Assembly (NCBI GenBank): GCA_028564925.1
Contig: CM053029.1
Location: forward strand, 578,243,193-578,307,192
Direction: 5' to 3'
Source: Lithobates sylvaticus
Lineage: Eukaryota > Chordata > Amphibia > Anura > Ranidae
DNA length: 64,000 nt
Position numbers and translations under genes: made by a program. Of this stretch, positions 33,838 through 44,899 are shown one piece after another (the first letter of the stretch is position 1; each line of letters opens with the position of its first letter). The notes beneath the pieces are model-generated. The model was not told where the DNA came from. It ran no database searches and worked only from the letters and a program-made list of their open reading frames with translations.

Positions 33838-34312
33838 CAGTGCAACCTTGGATTGCGAGTAACGCGGTTAACGAGCGTTTCGCAATACGAGCACTGTATT
33901 TATTTTTAAAAATTGTAACTTGGTTTGAGAGTCTTGTCTCACAAAAGGAGCATGATTCAGGTCAAAGCGTTTGCAGTACCGCGTTTGGCCTGAGGTGGGG
34001 GGGCGCTGGAGCCGAGAAGCGCCGATCGGAGCTGTTCAGAGATGCGCGGAAAGGCCATACCTCGGGAACAGAGTCTTTCTGAGATTTGCCAAGGTCAGCC
34101 GAGGTGTCCTCTGGCCTCCAGCCATTGCCGAGGCTCTCCGGTGCCCCCCCACCTCTGGCTGCATGCGGTATTGCATACCATTGAAGTCAATGCCGATCAA
34201 ATTATTTTAGTTTCCATTGACTTCAATGGGGAAACTCGCTTTGATATGTGAGTACTTTGGATTAAGAGCATTCTCCTGGAACGGATTATGCTCGTAATCC
34301 GAGGTTCCACTG
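33838..34312. mobile_element. TA-flanked MITE (CAGTG ends), Tc1/mariner-like
   Basis: TA at 33836-33837 and 34313-34314. Terminal repeats begin CAGTGCAACCTTGGATTGCG; the other end reads GCTCGTAATCCGAGGTTCCA followed by CTG. The CAGTG start and TA target fit a Tc1/mariner non-autonomous element. An inner inverted pair CCATTGAAGTCAATG/CATTGACTTCAATGG is present at 34179-34230. Confidence 0.85.
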
Positions 34313-34707
34313 TATATCAAACAATTACCCTCTAGGAATGGGACTATATAGGCACTTGATACTAGTCAAAGATTAGGTTTTGTTGTGTATATATAAAAAT
34401 ATAATTTTATTGATACAAAAGATTAAAATTAGAATACATATGTGAAGTAGCACAATGCAGCCATATAGGTATATAAAAATGTTTACATAAGAGAACATAC
34501 AAACATATTAAATGGTATCTTAGGTTAAAGCAAGTGCAAAGGTTTGTTTAAAAAAAAAAAATAACAAACATGTTATACTTACCTCCTCTATACCTCCCAA
34601 CTTTTTGAGATGGGAATGAGGGACACCTATCAGCAAAAGTATGCAGGCATATGACACACCCCTTGTCACGCCCCTTTAAAGGAGAATTGTACAAAAAATA
34701 AGATTGG

Positions 34708-36022
34708 TTAACCACTTCAGCCCGGACCAATTGGCAGCCAAAGGACCAGGCCCCTTTTTGCGATTCGGCACTGCGTCGCTTTAACTGACAATTGCGCGGT
34801 TGTGCAACGTGGCTCCCAAACAAAATTGGCGTCCTTTATTTCCTACAAATAGAGCTTTCTTTTGGTGGTATTTGATCGCCCCTGCGGTTTTTATTTTTTG
34901 CGCTATAAACAAAAATAGAGCGACAATTTTGAAAAAATTCAATATTTTTTGCTTTTTGCTATAATAAATATCCCCAAAAAATATATAAAAAAAACATTTT
35001 TTTTCCTCAGTTTAGGCCGATACGTATTCTTCTACATATTTTTTTGGTAAAAAAAAAAATCTCAATTAGCGATTATTGATTGGTTTGCGCAAAAGTTATA
35101 GCGTTTACAAAATAGGGGATAGTTTTATAGCATTTTTATTAATATTTTTTTTTTTTACTAGTAATGGCGGCGATCAGCGATTTTTATTGTGACTGCGACA
35201 TTATGGCGGACACATCGGACATTTTTGACACATTTTTGAATGAATGAATGAATGAATGACTTGTATAGCGCAACCTATGCGAACTGAATCGCCTCAGGGC
35301 GCTTTTTGCCACTGGTGTCCATCTGTGGTATAGTGCGGTCCTTGCCCTGTGGGGTCCCGACACGCTTACAAACACATACACATATTTGGCCAATTTTATC
35401 GACAGGATCTAATTAACCTACCAGCATGTCTTTGGAGTGTGGGAGGAAACCGGAGTACCCGGAGGAAACCCACGCAAGCACAGGGAGAACATGCAAACTC
35501 CAGGCAGAATGTGTCATGGTCGGGATTTGAACCAGCGACCCTATTACTGCTAGGTGAAAGTGCTAACCACTACACCACTGTGCTGCCCTTTGGGACCATT
35601 GTCATTTATACAGCAATCAATGCTATTTAAATGCATTGATTCCTGTATAAATGACACTGGCAGTGAAAGAGTTAACCACTAGGGGGAGGGGAGGGGTTAT
35701 GGGCTGTGACGTGTTGTGTTTTTTTTAAATTAGGGGGCGGGGCTGATGTCTGACGTCACTGATCGGCTTTCCCGATGACAGGGAACAGCCGATCAATGAC
35801 AGGCAGAGTAGGAAGCGCGGGGAGAGGTTTGTTTACACAGACCTCTCCCCGTTCTTCAGCTCTGTGACCCGATCACCAGCGGCGATCGGGTCTGCTGGTC
35901 CCGCGGCCGGGGTCACGAGCGGGTGGCCAGGCAATTTAAGGGCCACGTACCTGTACGTGGTTTTGCCTAGCCATGCCATTCTGCTTACGTATATGTGCAG
36001 GAGGCGGTCGGGAAGCGGTTAA
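34708..36022 (+). mobile_element. Complete TTAA transposon (common frog family) with a SINE inside
   Basis: TTAA at 34708-34711 and 36019-36022; ends CCACTTCAGCCCGGACC and GGCGGTCGGGAAGCGG. Landmarks include CGGCACTGCGTCGCTTTAAC, TTCTTTTGGTGGTATTTGAT, TTTAGGCCGATACGTATTCT and TAATGGCGGCGATCAGCG. No transposase is encoded, so it is non-autonomous; the TTAA duplication suits Kolobok or piggyBac. Without the SINE it is about 960 bp, like the copy at 60791-61771. Confidence 0.9.
35239..35588 (-). mobile_element. tRNA-derived SINE
   Basis: On the minus strand the head reads GGCAGCACAGTGGTGTAGTG, with A box TAGTGGTTAGCAC (about 35561-35575) and B box GGTTCAAATCCC (35522-35533), the internal polymerase III promoter. 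A central part follows with GTTTGCATGTTCTCCCTGTG and GTTTCCTCCCACACTCCAAA, a domain shared by many fish and amphibian SINEs. The tail (35239-35300) matches the 3' end of the L2-type LINE at 10621. TTTG flanks both sides as a possible short target duplication. Confidence 0.88.
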
Positions 36023-36690
36023 ACCCACAAGTGCTTTTTTTACCACTACTATTCCTTTATATCGGCTCTTGGAATTTACAAATGCAGCAATTTAGAAATT
36101 GGATGAAAGGTTTAGCACGGGAAACACTTTTTGATAGATAAAAAAGTGCATTTTATATACAACTATATGGATCAGACCAAAATGAGGAACAAATGAGGAG
36201 GACATGGGTACGTGGGGCACAACATTATAGGCTAGTGGAGGGTGGAAGGGAGGGCTAGGGAAAAAATATTTTTTTTCCTAGAGTGGGGCTTTAAGGATAA
36301 CATTCGGTTAAATAACATTGACAATGTATAGAAACTACAGCTAATGTATAAAGAAAAATCCAGCTGGCTGAACTTCTATGGGTTTCAATATGGGATATGA
36401 AAATACAATTAGTTTCAGCTGCAGCATATACTGCTCAGGCAAAAAACAGCCAAAAGAACCATATAAAATGAAATATATTAGTATGACTCATAACAGTGTT
36501 TTTTGAAACAGTAAGAATGACCTTTGCTTAAAGTTTATCCATGTCATATATGTAAATCATTTCCATACCTTTCTTCATCCGCAGACTGTAAAATCTGCTT
36601 TTTATTAAAGAAGAACACCGGTCCAAAAGCAGTTTTCATTCTCACTATCTATTTGAAAAGTTTTTATGTATGTGTCCGCCATGCTGACTA

Positions 36691-37114
36691 ATGCCCCGTA
36701 CACACGAGCGGATTTTCCGTCGGAAAAATCTTGGATGGTTTTTCCGACGGAATTCCGCTCAAGCTTGTCTTGCATACACACGGTCACACAAAAGTTCTCT
36801 AAACTTTTGACTATTAAGAACGCGGTGACGTACAACACTACGCCGAGAAAATGAAGTTCAATGCTTCCGAGCATGCGTTGAATTGTTTCCGAGCATGCGC
36901 AGGAATTTTGCACGTCGGAATTGCTACAGACGATCGGAATTTCCGATCGGAACTTTTTCCGACCGAAAAATTGAGAACATGCTCTCAAACGTTTGCTGGC
37001 GGAAATTCGGCCAGCAAAAGTCCGATGGAGCATACATACACGGTCGGATTTTTCAGACGAAAAGCTCTCATCATTTTTTTGTTGGCCGAAATTCCGATCG
37101 TGTGTACGCGGCAT
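36691..37114. mobile_element. MITE with ATGCCCCGTACACACG ends (subfamily 2)
   Basis: TA at 36689-36690 and 37115-37116. Terminal repeats ATGCCCCGTACACACGAGCG and CGATCGTGTGTACGCGGCAT. Inverted TCGGAA/TTCCGA motifs fill the interior. The TA duplication is clear in this copy. Confidence 0.88.
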
Positions 37115-37240
37115 TACAAGGAATTTAAGCCACCAGTATTCCAAGGTGGTCTACGTCCCACCTCCTGAAACATATGAACTCTGTATTCTGCCTAAATACT
37201 GCATGCAACCTCCTGCTTGTATCATGAAACTGTTGGAACT

Positions 37241-39123
37241 TTAACCACTTAAGGACCGGAAGAATTTACCCCCTTAATGACCAGGCCATTTTTTGTGATA
37301 CGGGACTGCGGGATGCTGTAGATAAACAGAAATTATCTCCCTTTTTTCCCACAAATAGAGCTTCCTTTTGGTGGTATTTGATCACCAATTTGCTGCACTA
37401 TAAACAAACAAAGAGCGACAATTAGGAAAACATTTTTTTTTTTTTACTTTTTGCTATAATACATATCCAAAAAAAATATATATATAAAAAACTAATTTAT
37501 TTATCAGTTTAGGCCGATATATATTCTTCTACATATGTTTGGTGAAAAAAAAAAAAAAAAAAACGATAAGTGTATATTGATTGATTTGAGCAAAAGGTAC
37601 CGCGTCTACAAACTATGGGATAGATTTAGGGACTTTTTTTTAATAGTTTTTACTGAAATTTTTAGCTGGACTGCGACATTGCGGCGGACAAATCTGACCC
37701 CAAATTACACTTGGGGACCAGTGATATTATTACATTGATCAGTGCTATAATAATGCACTGATCAATGCAAAAATGACACTGACGGGGAAGGGGTTAACTC
37801 TAGGGGGCGATCACGGGGTTAACTGTGTTCCCTCAGCGTGTTCTAACTGTAGGGGGGGATGGTCTGCCAGGGACATGACCGTTAGACTGACCCTAGGAGG
37901 CAGGGGGAAAGAAGAGCCTCCCGGCTGAACAGGAAGTGTGTACTGAGACCCAATCGACCAGGGAGTATCGGGTCTCAGGACCAGCTTTCTGATTGGCCGG
38001 GAGGAGAATCAGGAAGAAAATAGTGAATATTAATTTGCTATTGTCACACAAGTGGGTGGACTCAGGGCGCAGTGCTCTGCCCCTGGCTCTTATCAACGGT
38101 GATCGGTGGTGTGGTCTGTCAGTCTGACACATCGCATCTTCGATATTGGTAAAGAGCCTCTGACGTAGTGTCTTTACCACATGATCAGCTGTGTCCAATC
38201 ACAGCTGATCACAGTGTAAATAGGAAGAGCCGTTTATCGGCTTTTCCTCCACTCACACTGACAGACGCGAGTAGAGGAGAGCCTATCAGTTGCTCTTCTC
38301 ACAGGGGGGGGTCTGCGCTAATTGATTATCAGTGCAGCCCCCCGAGGATGCCCACCCAGGACCATCAGGGATTCCCACCAAGGATCACCAGGGATGCCCA
38401 CCCAGGACCATCAGGGATTCCCACCAAGGATCACCAGGGATGCCCACCCAGGACCATCAGGGATTCCCACCAAGGATCACCAGGGATGCCCACCCAGGAC
38501 CATCAGGGATGCCCACCAGGACCACCAGGTATGCCAATGAATGCCCAATAGGGATGGCACTCAGTGCCCATAAGTGATGCCGGCCAGTGCCTCCTGATCA
38601 GTGCTGCCTAACGGTGCCATCTATCAGTGACGCCTATCTGTGCCCACCACTGCCACCTTTCAGTGCCCATCAATGCCCATCAGTGCCACTTATCAGTGCC
38701 CATCGGTGCCACCTATCAGTGCCCAGCGCCAACTATCAGTGACGCCTACCAGTGTCCATCAGTGCTGCATATAAGTGCCTCATCATCAGTGCCCATCAGT
38801 GCAGCCTCATCAATGCCAATCAGTGCAGCCTCATCAGTGCCCATCAGTGAAAGAAAACTTACTTATTTACAAAGTTTTGTAACAGAAACAAAGATAAACT
38901 ATTTTTTTTTCAAATTTTTGGTCTTTTTTTATTTGTAGCGCAAAAAAATAAAAACGGCAGAGGTGATCAAATACTACCAAAAGAAATTTCTATTGGTGGG
39001 AAAAAAATAAAAATAAATTTTGTTTGGTACAGTGTTGCATGACATTCAAAATGCAACAGCGCTGAAAGCTGAAAATTGGTCTGGGCAGGATAGGGGGAAA
39101 GTGCCCGGTATTGAAGTGGTTAA
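37241..39123. mobile_element. Composite of two TTAA transposon families
   Basis: The left end TTAACCACTTAAGGACCGG (37241) belongs to a relative of the 60791 family; the right end, read on the minus strand from 39123, TTAACCACTTCAATACCGGG, belongs to the 48462 family. The central part (about 37930-38050) is also found at 40190-40340 in a hAT MITE. A 46-bp minisatellite lies at 38347-38530, and imperfect CAGTGCCCATCA repeats at 38600-38850. The inner termini of both families are missing, so the junction formed by deletion or nested insertion. Confidence 0.65.
38347..38530. repeat. Minisatellite, 46-bp unit, four copies
   Basis: Unit starts GATGCCCACCCAGGACCATC and recurs at 38347, 38393, 38439 and 38485 with almost no differences. 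It gives a proline- and glycine-rich open frame in all three plus frames, which mimics a collagen-like protein but is only the repeat. Confidence 0.9.
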
Positions 39124-39405
39124 AGGGACTGAGAGCTCCTGGTTCATAAAGGATCTTGTCACTGATCGATAAACCGAAAACTTTAGTGGCACACAGCAAT
39201 TTTTTTTTTTTAAGGGGGAACACTGTGGACTGGTGTAAAGAGGAACTCTGATGTAAGGTAGTTTCTGCTCACCAAACCTCCCACTTCCATCAGAGTGCTC
39301 AGCAGTCCCCCTTAAATTAGGGTTCCCAAAGCCCCCCTTACAACAGAGTCAACAGGGCACCCCTTACATCTGAGTCCCCTTTACCTTAGTGTACAAACCC
39401 ACTTA

Positions 39406-39640
39406 TGCCGCGTATACACGAGTGGACTTCTTGTCGGACTGAACTCCGAAGGACTTTTCGACGGATTTATGACGGAGTTCCGCTGAAACGGACTTGCCTA
39501 CACACAATCACACCAAGTCCGATCGTTTAGAACGCGATGACGTACGACGGGACTAGAAAAAGGAAGTTCAATAGCCAGTAGCCAATAGCTGCCCTTGCGT
39601 CATTTTTGGTCCGTCGGAACAGCATACAGACGAGTGAGTT
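39406..39640 (+). mobile_element. Fragment of the ACACACG MITE family
   Basis: Left end ATGCCGCGTATACACGAGTG followed by TTGTCGGACTGAACTCCGA, GACGTACGACGGGACTAG and a short match to the ATAGCCAGTAGCCAATAG block of subfamily 1. The right end is missing. Confidence 0.7.
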
Positions 39641-40058
39641 CATTGTAAGCATCCCTGTCAGTATTTGTTACCCCAACATTTCACATTCCTGATATGTGTC
39701 TGCTGTACCATGTACTTATATGAGAAAGTATCCTGTTCTGTGTATTTCTTCCTTTGTGTGAAATCCCTGGTGTTCCTGCCAGCCCCCCTGCTTTCCTATT
39801 AAAAACTGACCACACTAAGCAGGAGAGCACACCGTGGTCAGTTCTCTGGCTATGCTAGGAACTCAGTATGCTCTCCTCCAATGGTCAAACTTGTCCTGAC
39901 ACGCCCCTGCTGCACAGCCATTCACTGGGAAGATCAGTGTGCTTCTGCTTCTCCTCCCCCAGCTCTTATGCAGCTGAGAACAGAGGGAATGTGATTTGTG
40001 TGTGTTTTTTTTTAATCTATACCAATATAATAATATAATATAATATATATAATCTTAC

Positions 40059-40530
40059 CAGTGGCGGCTGGTGGTATATATTTTTTTGGGGGGGTGGCAA
40101 TCCGTCCAGGCAGCGGGCGGCGGCTTCACCCTCTGTCTCCTCCTTCCTCAGCTTCACCCGTGGCGTGGCTTTCCCTGCGTCTCCTGCCTCTATCTTCTCG
40201 GCAGCCAATAGGATCACTTCTCCTCTCAGCCAATCGGGTCTCAGGACCTGCTTCCTGAGCTGGGATTGGCCAGGAGGAGAATCAGGAAGACAATAGTGAA
40301 TATTAATTTGCTATTGTCACACAACTGGGTGGGCTCAGGGCAAAAGGCAATATGAATTGCCTTTTTGTTAAGGCATCTAGAGCCTCTGGCTCTAATTATG
40401 TGCTTCTAAAAAAAAAACAAAAAAAAAAAGCCCCATTGGAATCCATGCATCCGGCGCCCTGCATGTAGAATAGGGGTTGGGCGCATGGATTACAGGGGTG
40501 GCACCCCTGAGCCCCACAAGTCCGCCGCTG
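40059..40530. mobile_element. hAT-like MITE with CAGTGGCGGCTGG ends
   Basis: Left end CAGTGGCGGCTGGTGG, right end GTCCGCCGCTG. Flanking octamers AATCTTAC and ATTTATAC agree at only five of eight positions, so the target duplication is weak. Interior contains the GGGTCTCAGGACC and AGGAGAATCAGGAAGA block shared with 37950-38050. Confidence 0.6.
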
Positions 40531-40737
40531 ATTTATACACAAATGTTTTGCCTTTCATTTCTATGTTAAGCTGAATGGGTTGTTTTACAAGGTGATCGTT
40601 TACAATCAATTTCAATGGTTTGTCTAACTGACACTTTTGCTGGACAGCCTGTTAAAGTAAGTTTAAAAATAACAGACTTACTGGCTAGATCACCAGGTGA
40701 AAATAAAGAAAAAAAAATCCTAAAAAGACATCGAATA

Positions 40738-41465
40738 CCGTATATACTCGAGTATAAGCCGAGTTTTTCGGGACATTTTTTGTGTGCTGAAAATGCCCCC
40801 CTCAGCTTTTACTCGAGTCAACCACTTTTCTGCAGCAGAGAATGACATTTTCTGAACTGACTTTGGGGCCCCGTATCTCGAGGCCACTTGGTGCTAGGAA
40901 CCCCAAATTTGGTGTGCAAAACCAGTAATACGACATATCCAGATGGGGTTCCTATCACCAAGTGGCCTCGAGATACAGGGCCCCAAAGTCAGTTCAGAAA
41001 ATGTCATTCTCTGCTGCAGAAAAGTGCTTGACATTTTCCGAAACAAATATGTTGTAGTGCTAATTCCACTGGTTTTGCAAACCAAATTTGGACATATCCA
41101 AATTTGGGGTTCCTAGCACCAAGTGGCCCCAAATTTGGTCAACTGTGTCCATCTGCAGCAATGTAATTTCGGGACCCTTTGGGTCCAGAGACCCCAAATT
41201 TTGGCTTCAGCTAGGGGGCATCTAGGAACCCTTAACTACCGAGTTTAAAGTTTGGGGGACCTATGGCTGCAAATGGGCACCGTGAGGCTGCAGATGGGCA
41301 CAATGAGGCTGCAAATGGGCATTGTTGACCCTCTTTTCCACTTACATTAGCTGCGCATTTCTCACCTTAGGGTTATACTCAAGTCAATAAGTTTTCCCAT
41401 TTTTTTATGGTAAAATTAGGTGCCTCGGCTTATATTCAGGTCGGCTTATACTTGAGTATATACAG
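40738..41465. mobile_element. TA-flanked MITE with an internal palindrome
   Basis: TA at 40736-40737 and 41466-41467; ends CCGTATATACTCGAGTATAA and the complement of CTGTATATACTCAAGTATAA. Inside, 40826-41025 is a long inverted repeat (TTCTGCAGCAGAGAATGACA against TGTCATTCTCTGCTGCAGAA) around a GGTGTGCAAAACC spacer. Confidence 0.85.
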
Positions 41466-41469
41466 TATA

Positions 41470-42180
41470 TCACATTTTTATTTTTGATATTAGAACTGCT
41501 TTATTCTTGCTCAGCAGAAGCTGACCGGCCTATAATGGGAGAATGTACAGCTGTGTATAAGTACAATATAAAAATACAGCCTTGCTAGAAGGTCATATAA
41601 AATATTACATTCACATAAAATATTTAATAATAAGCCAACATGTGTAGTCACAGAAAATACACCGCAGTCTCTCTTTAAGACGTGTGTGAAAACCCTGAAA
41701 CCTGCTTCTAAGTATTTAGGGGAAAAAAAAGGACACTGAAGCTCTTTTCCTTCTGAAAGGGTCTTTTTAATGCTGCTAATACCGAGCTGAATCAGGTTCC
41801 TCCGTGATATTTCAAGTGACTTAATATGAGCTGCACCAGTCCCTTTCCGAGAGGCACACAAGAGCCAGGTTGGCTGTAATACAGGAAATTTGGAACAAAT
41901 CACAAGCGTGGCAGTCTGCCAGGTTAAATAGGGGTAGCCATGGATGAGTGAGCGTTTTTATTATAAGACATGATTCATATAGTGTTTCCCCGAAATTCCA
42001 CTCACAACAAGGTTTTGATGAGTTTCTTACTAATTTTTCTGTGTTGAGTTTGTTTCGCCCTCCACCATCAGCACAAAATAAAAAAAAGAAAAGAAAAGAG
42101 GCTATGTGGCAAAGGCAGTAGAAGTCATCGGGCTTGTTTTGGCACGGTAGACCCTGTAAATACAACCGTCTTCAATAAGG
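41470..42180. other. No gene or repeat recognised
   Basis: Short frames at 41511-42165 on the minus strand have no domains. Possibly unique DNA. Confidence 0.4.
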
Positions 42181-42189
42181 CTGTTCAAA

Positions 42190-43153
42190 ATGCAGTATGC
42201 CATTGCTAGCACTCAAAATCAGAAAATTGTGCACAAAGAAAGGGCCTGGATGAACAAGTTTGGGGTGGAGGAACTTGACCGCCCTGCATATAGTCCTGAA
42301 CTCAACCCCATAGAACACCTTTGGGATGAATTAGAGTGGAGACAGGCCTTCTCGTTTAACATAGGCCATCCATAGGCTATCCCCTCTTCAGTCTATCATG
42401 AATGCTGCTGCCAGACTTATCCACCTTACCAACCGTTCAGTGTCTGCCAACCCTCTCCTCCAATCCTCTCCTCCAATCCCTACACTGGCTCCCGATCACC
42501 CAGCGAATTAAATTCAAAACACTAACCACAACTTACAAAGCCATCCACAACTCTGCCCCGAGCTACATCACCAATCTTGTCTCCAAATATCACCCAAATC
42601 TTCCTCTCCGCTCTTCTCAAGACCTCCTTTTGTCAAGCTCTCTAGTTTCCTCCTCCCACGCTCGTCTACAGGATTTATCCAGAGCCTCTCCCATCCTCTG
42701 GAACTCACTACCTCAACCTGTCCGGCTATCCCCTACTCTAGCTACCTTCAGGCGATCCCTGAAAACTCATCTCTTCAGGGAAGCCTATCATGTCTCCAAC
42801 TAATCTTCTACCACTTCCATCAGCTCATTCCCCACAGTTACAACCTTTTGTATCACCTCTCCCACCCTATTAGATTGTAAGCTCTTCTGAGCAGGGCCCT
42901 CTTAATCCTCTTGTATTTTATTGTATTATAACTGTATTGTCTCCCTTTTATATTGTAAAGCACTGCGTAAACTGTTGGCGCTTTATAAATCCTATAATAA
43001 ATAAATAAATAATCATCAGTGCCTGACCTCACAATCACGCTTCTGGAAGAATGGTTATACATTCCCATAGACACACTTCTAAACCTTGTGGACAGCCTTC
43101 CCAGAAGAGTTGAAGCTGTTATAGCTGCAAAGGGTGGGCCAACTCAATATTGA
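42190..43153 (+). pseudogene. Tc1-type transposase, C-terminal half, interrupted
   Basis: Before the LINE: KERAWMNKFGVEELDRPAYS, then PELNPIEHLWDEL, which contains the final catalytic acid region of the DDE domain. After the LINE: VPDLTITLLEEW, IPIDTLLNLVDSLPRRVEAV and IAAKGGPTQY with a stop at 43153. The two blocks are the known consecutive parts of Tc1 transposases, so the insertion split the gene. Confidence 0.85.
42378..43012 (+). mobile_element. L2/CR1-superfamily LINE, 3' end
   Basis: Encodes the last part of the ORF2 protein (LHWLPITQRIKFKTLTTTYK, APSYITNLVSKYHPNLPLRS, ILWNSLPQPVRLSPTLATF) with a stop at 42803, then the same 3' UTR and AATAAATA tail as 467-832. A small tandem duplication (CTCCAATCCT) is present at about 42458-42480. 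5'-truncated. Confidence 0.88.
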
Positions 43154-43440
43154 ACCCTACGAACTAAGACTGGGATGCCATTAAAGTTCATGTGCGCATA
43201 AAGGCAGGCGTCCCAATACTTTTGCCAATATAGTATAGCTAAGGAAAATTAAATTTGGACTTTACTGGTACAGAGAGGAAAAACAAATAGGTAATATAAA
43301 CATACCAAAATGTTTATTGCACACTTAAAAACATATTTAAAATGTAACTGTTCCACATTCCGGTCTTTAGAACCGGCAGGTCAAGGCAAACAATGGCTAG
43401 TCAGTTCCTAAAGTGCCCGTAGTTACAGCAAGAAATCAGA

Positions 43441-43475
43441 GGGTTTCCGTGTTTCATAATACTTGCTTCCTCAGG
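43441..43475 (-). ncRNA. Hammerhead-ribozyme-like relic
   Basis: On the minus strand CTGAGGA is followed after 12 bases by GAAACACGG. The core heptamer and GAAA are intact, but the intervening bases do not form a clear stem II and stem III is lost. Confidence 0.3.
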
Positions 43476-43697
43476 ACCTTGTATTCTCGAATATAAGGAT
43501 GAGTAGCATGTTGCTCCTGAGTGGAAGAAAATGGCGGCGGAAAGACACAAGGAAACGGTAACATGAGAGGGCCTGATACAGCACTAAACTATGTTCACTC
43601 CAGTCCAACATAGGATATTTTCTCCAACAGTTGGAGTTGCTCAAGATATTGCGTGATAGTACTGGCAAGATAACTTCTGCCCGAAGACCCCTTAGGG

Positions 43698-44664
43698 CAG
43701 TGATTCTCAACCTGGGGTCGGGACCCTCTCGGGGTCAAATGACAACTTGCCAGGGGTCACCAAATCCTGGGCTGTTCCTGAAGCCCACACCGCTCTCCCA
43801 GCCTTTTCACGGCCGCCCAGCAGGGCTGTCCCTGGAGCCTGCAGCCACCCACTCAGCCTTTTCCCCTTCACTCGTTCAGTTCACGGCATGGGTGGGGGGC
43901 AGTGACTAGAGGCCAGCTGACTGGTGAGGAATGTGAAGTGGGAGGGGCTGGAGGAGACCCTATCAACTGGTTTTCGGCATAGGTGTCACTGCTGCGAGAC
44001 ACCACAAAGTCGGAGACACCGTGAAGACGGAGACAGTGAGTAACACTACCTTTGGTGGTGGTGGTGTGGTGGTGGACGGTGTTGCCACAAGACTGTAGGC
44101 CCTCATAGTTACTCTTGGTGGGGCGCAGGAATGGGCCCCTGCTGTGAACTATTAGATCAAGATTTGTAATTATAGTTGTCATTAAAAGTCCCCACTACAG
44201 TTCTCAGATCAGCAGATGACCTTGATAAACAGCACCTAAGTTGGCTGATCAGAACTCCCCACAGCACTGCCACTCATCCCATTTCCCCCAACAAGACGTA
44301 AGAGAAGGAATAAAAATAGAGAATACATGGAATTGAGAGGAAAAGAGGGGGAGGAACAAAGAAAAAAGGAGCGAAAAAAAAAAAAAAGACGGCTAGGAGA
44401 AAAGAAAAAACAAGACACTATGATAGAGAGAGATACAAGGTAAATAAAGGAGAAGCGAGTGGTACATCCTAAAATGTACCATAAGGGGTTTTTAATACTG
44501 TACAAGTGGAAGGGACTGCTAAGTGTCAGTCGGTTAGGTGCGCAAATTACTTGTCTTGCCTTGTGTGCTGACAACCCACGCTACGAAAATTTTACTGTTT
44601 GGGGTCCCCGCAACTTGTGAAATTTTATCAAGGGGTCACAGCACTAGTAGGTCGAGAACCACTG
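43698..44664. mobile_element. hAT MITE (CAGTGATTCTCAACCTGGGG ends), chimeric
   Basis: Octamers CCTTAGGG (43690-43697) and CCTTAAGG (44665-44672) form an 8-bp target duplication with one mismatch. Ends CAGTGATTCTCAACC and GGTCGAGAACCACTG are typical of Charlie/Tip100-like hAT elements. The interior holds a 125-bp unit of the 7.75 kb hAT element's array (44050-44175) and purine-rich sequence. No transposase. Confidence 0.88.
44050..44175 (+). repeat. Captured unit of the ~150-bp hAT array
   Basis: Contains GGTGTTGCCACAAGACTGTA, GGCCCTCATAGTTACTCTTG and TATTAGATCAAGATTTGTAA, closest to the last unit of the array (17868-17970), which also has the GGCCCTCATAG variant. Confidence 0.9.
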
Positions 44665-44899
44665 CCTTAAGGGAATAAAATCATATGGGTCCCAATATAT
44701 CCTCTAATTGCACATCCATCTGTATCTCATCAGAGGCCTGTCATGTAGTTGATAATCTGTCCAAAAAATCCCACAACTCCCAGCAACATCCAGATCAGCT
44801 CTAAATGCCACCCAGCATGTGTAGAACATGTGACGCTAACATTCCATTAACTAAGAACCCCCACAGGTGCCCTGCTGTATGAAACCGCCACCAGCCTAA

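Larger units (their letters stand above)
34589..36215 (+). mobile_element. MITE with CTCCCAACTTTTTGAG ends, split by a TTAA transposon
   Basis: Same family as 32795-33115. The left piece 34589-34711 ends at AAGATTGGTTAA; the right piece resumes at 36019 with TTAAACCCACAAG. The intervening 34708-36022 is a TTAA transposon. Upstream, 34530-34588 is a piece of the 3124-3636 MITE family, into which this copy seems to have been inserted. Confidence 0.85.
42181..43234 (+). mobile_element. Tc1/mariner transposon, 3' half, split by a LINE
   Basis: The transposase C-terminal half lies at 42190-42377 and 43013-43153; the 3' flank and terminal repeat follow, ending CCAATACTTTTGCCAATATAG next to TATA at 43233-43236. 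The 5' half is absent. An L2 3' end (42378-43012) is inserted within the coding region. A second 3' end of this family is at 62997-63067. Confidence 0.85.
43235..44899 (-). mobile_element. Penelope-like 3' region (inferred), split by a hAT MITE
   Basis: Non-coding pieces 43235-43689 and 44673-44899 flank a hAT MITE. A hammerhead-like core at 43441-43475 on the minus strand suggests a Penelope-like 3' end. Weak call. Confidence 0.3.

Noticed and set aside
35500-35588. Possible tRNA gene (A and B boxes)
   Set aside because: The boxes belong to a SINE head; the cloverleaf is not complete and the sequence continues into a SINE body and LINE-like tail.
38168-38577. Proline/glycine-rich open frames resembling collagen
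   Set aside because: All three forward frames are open because of a 46-bp minisatellite; no collagen gene structure is present.
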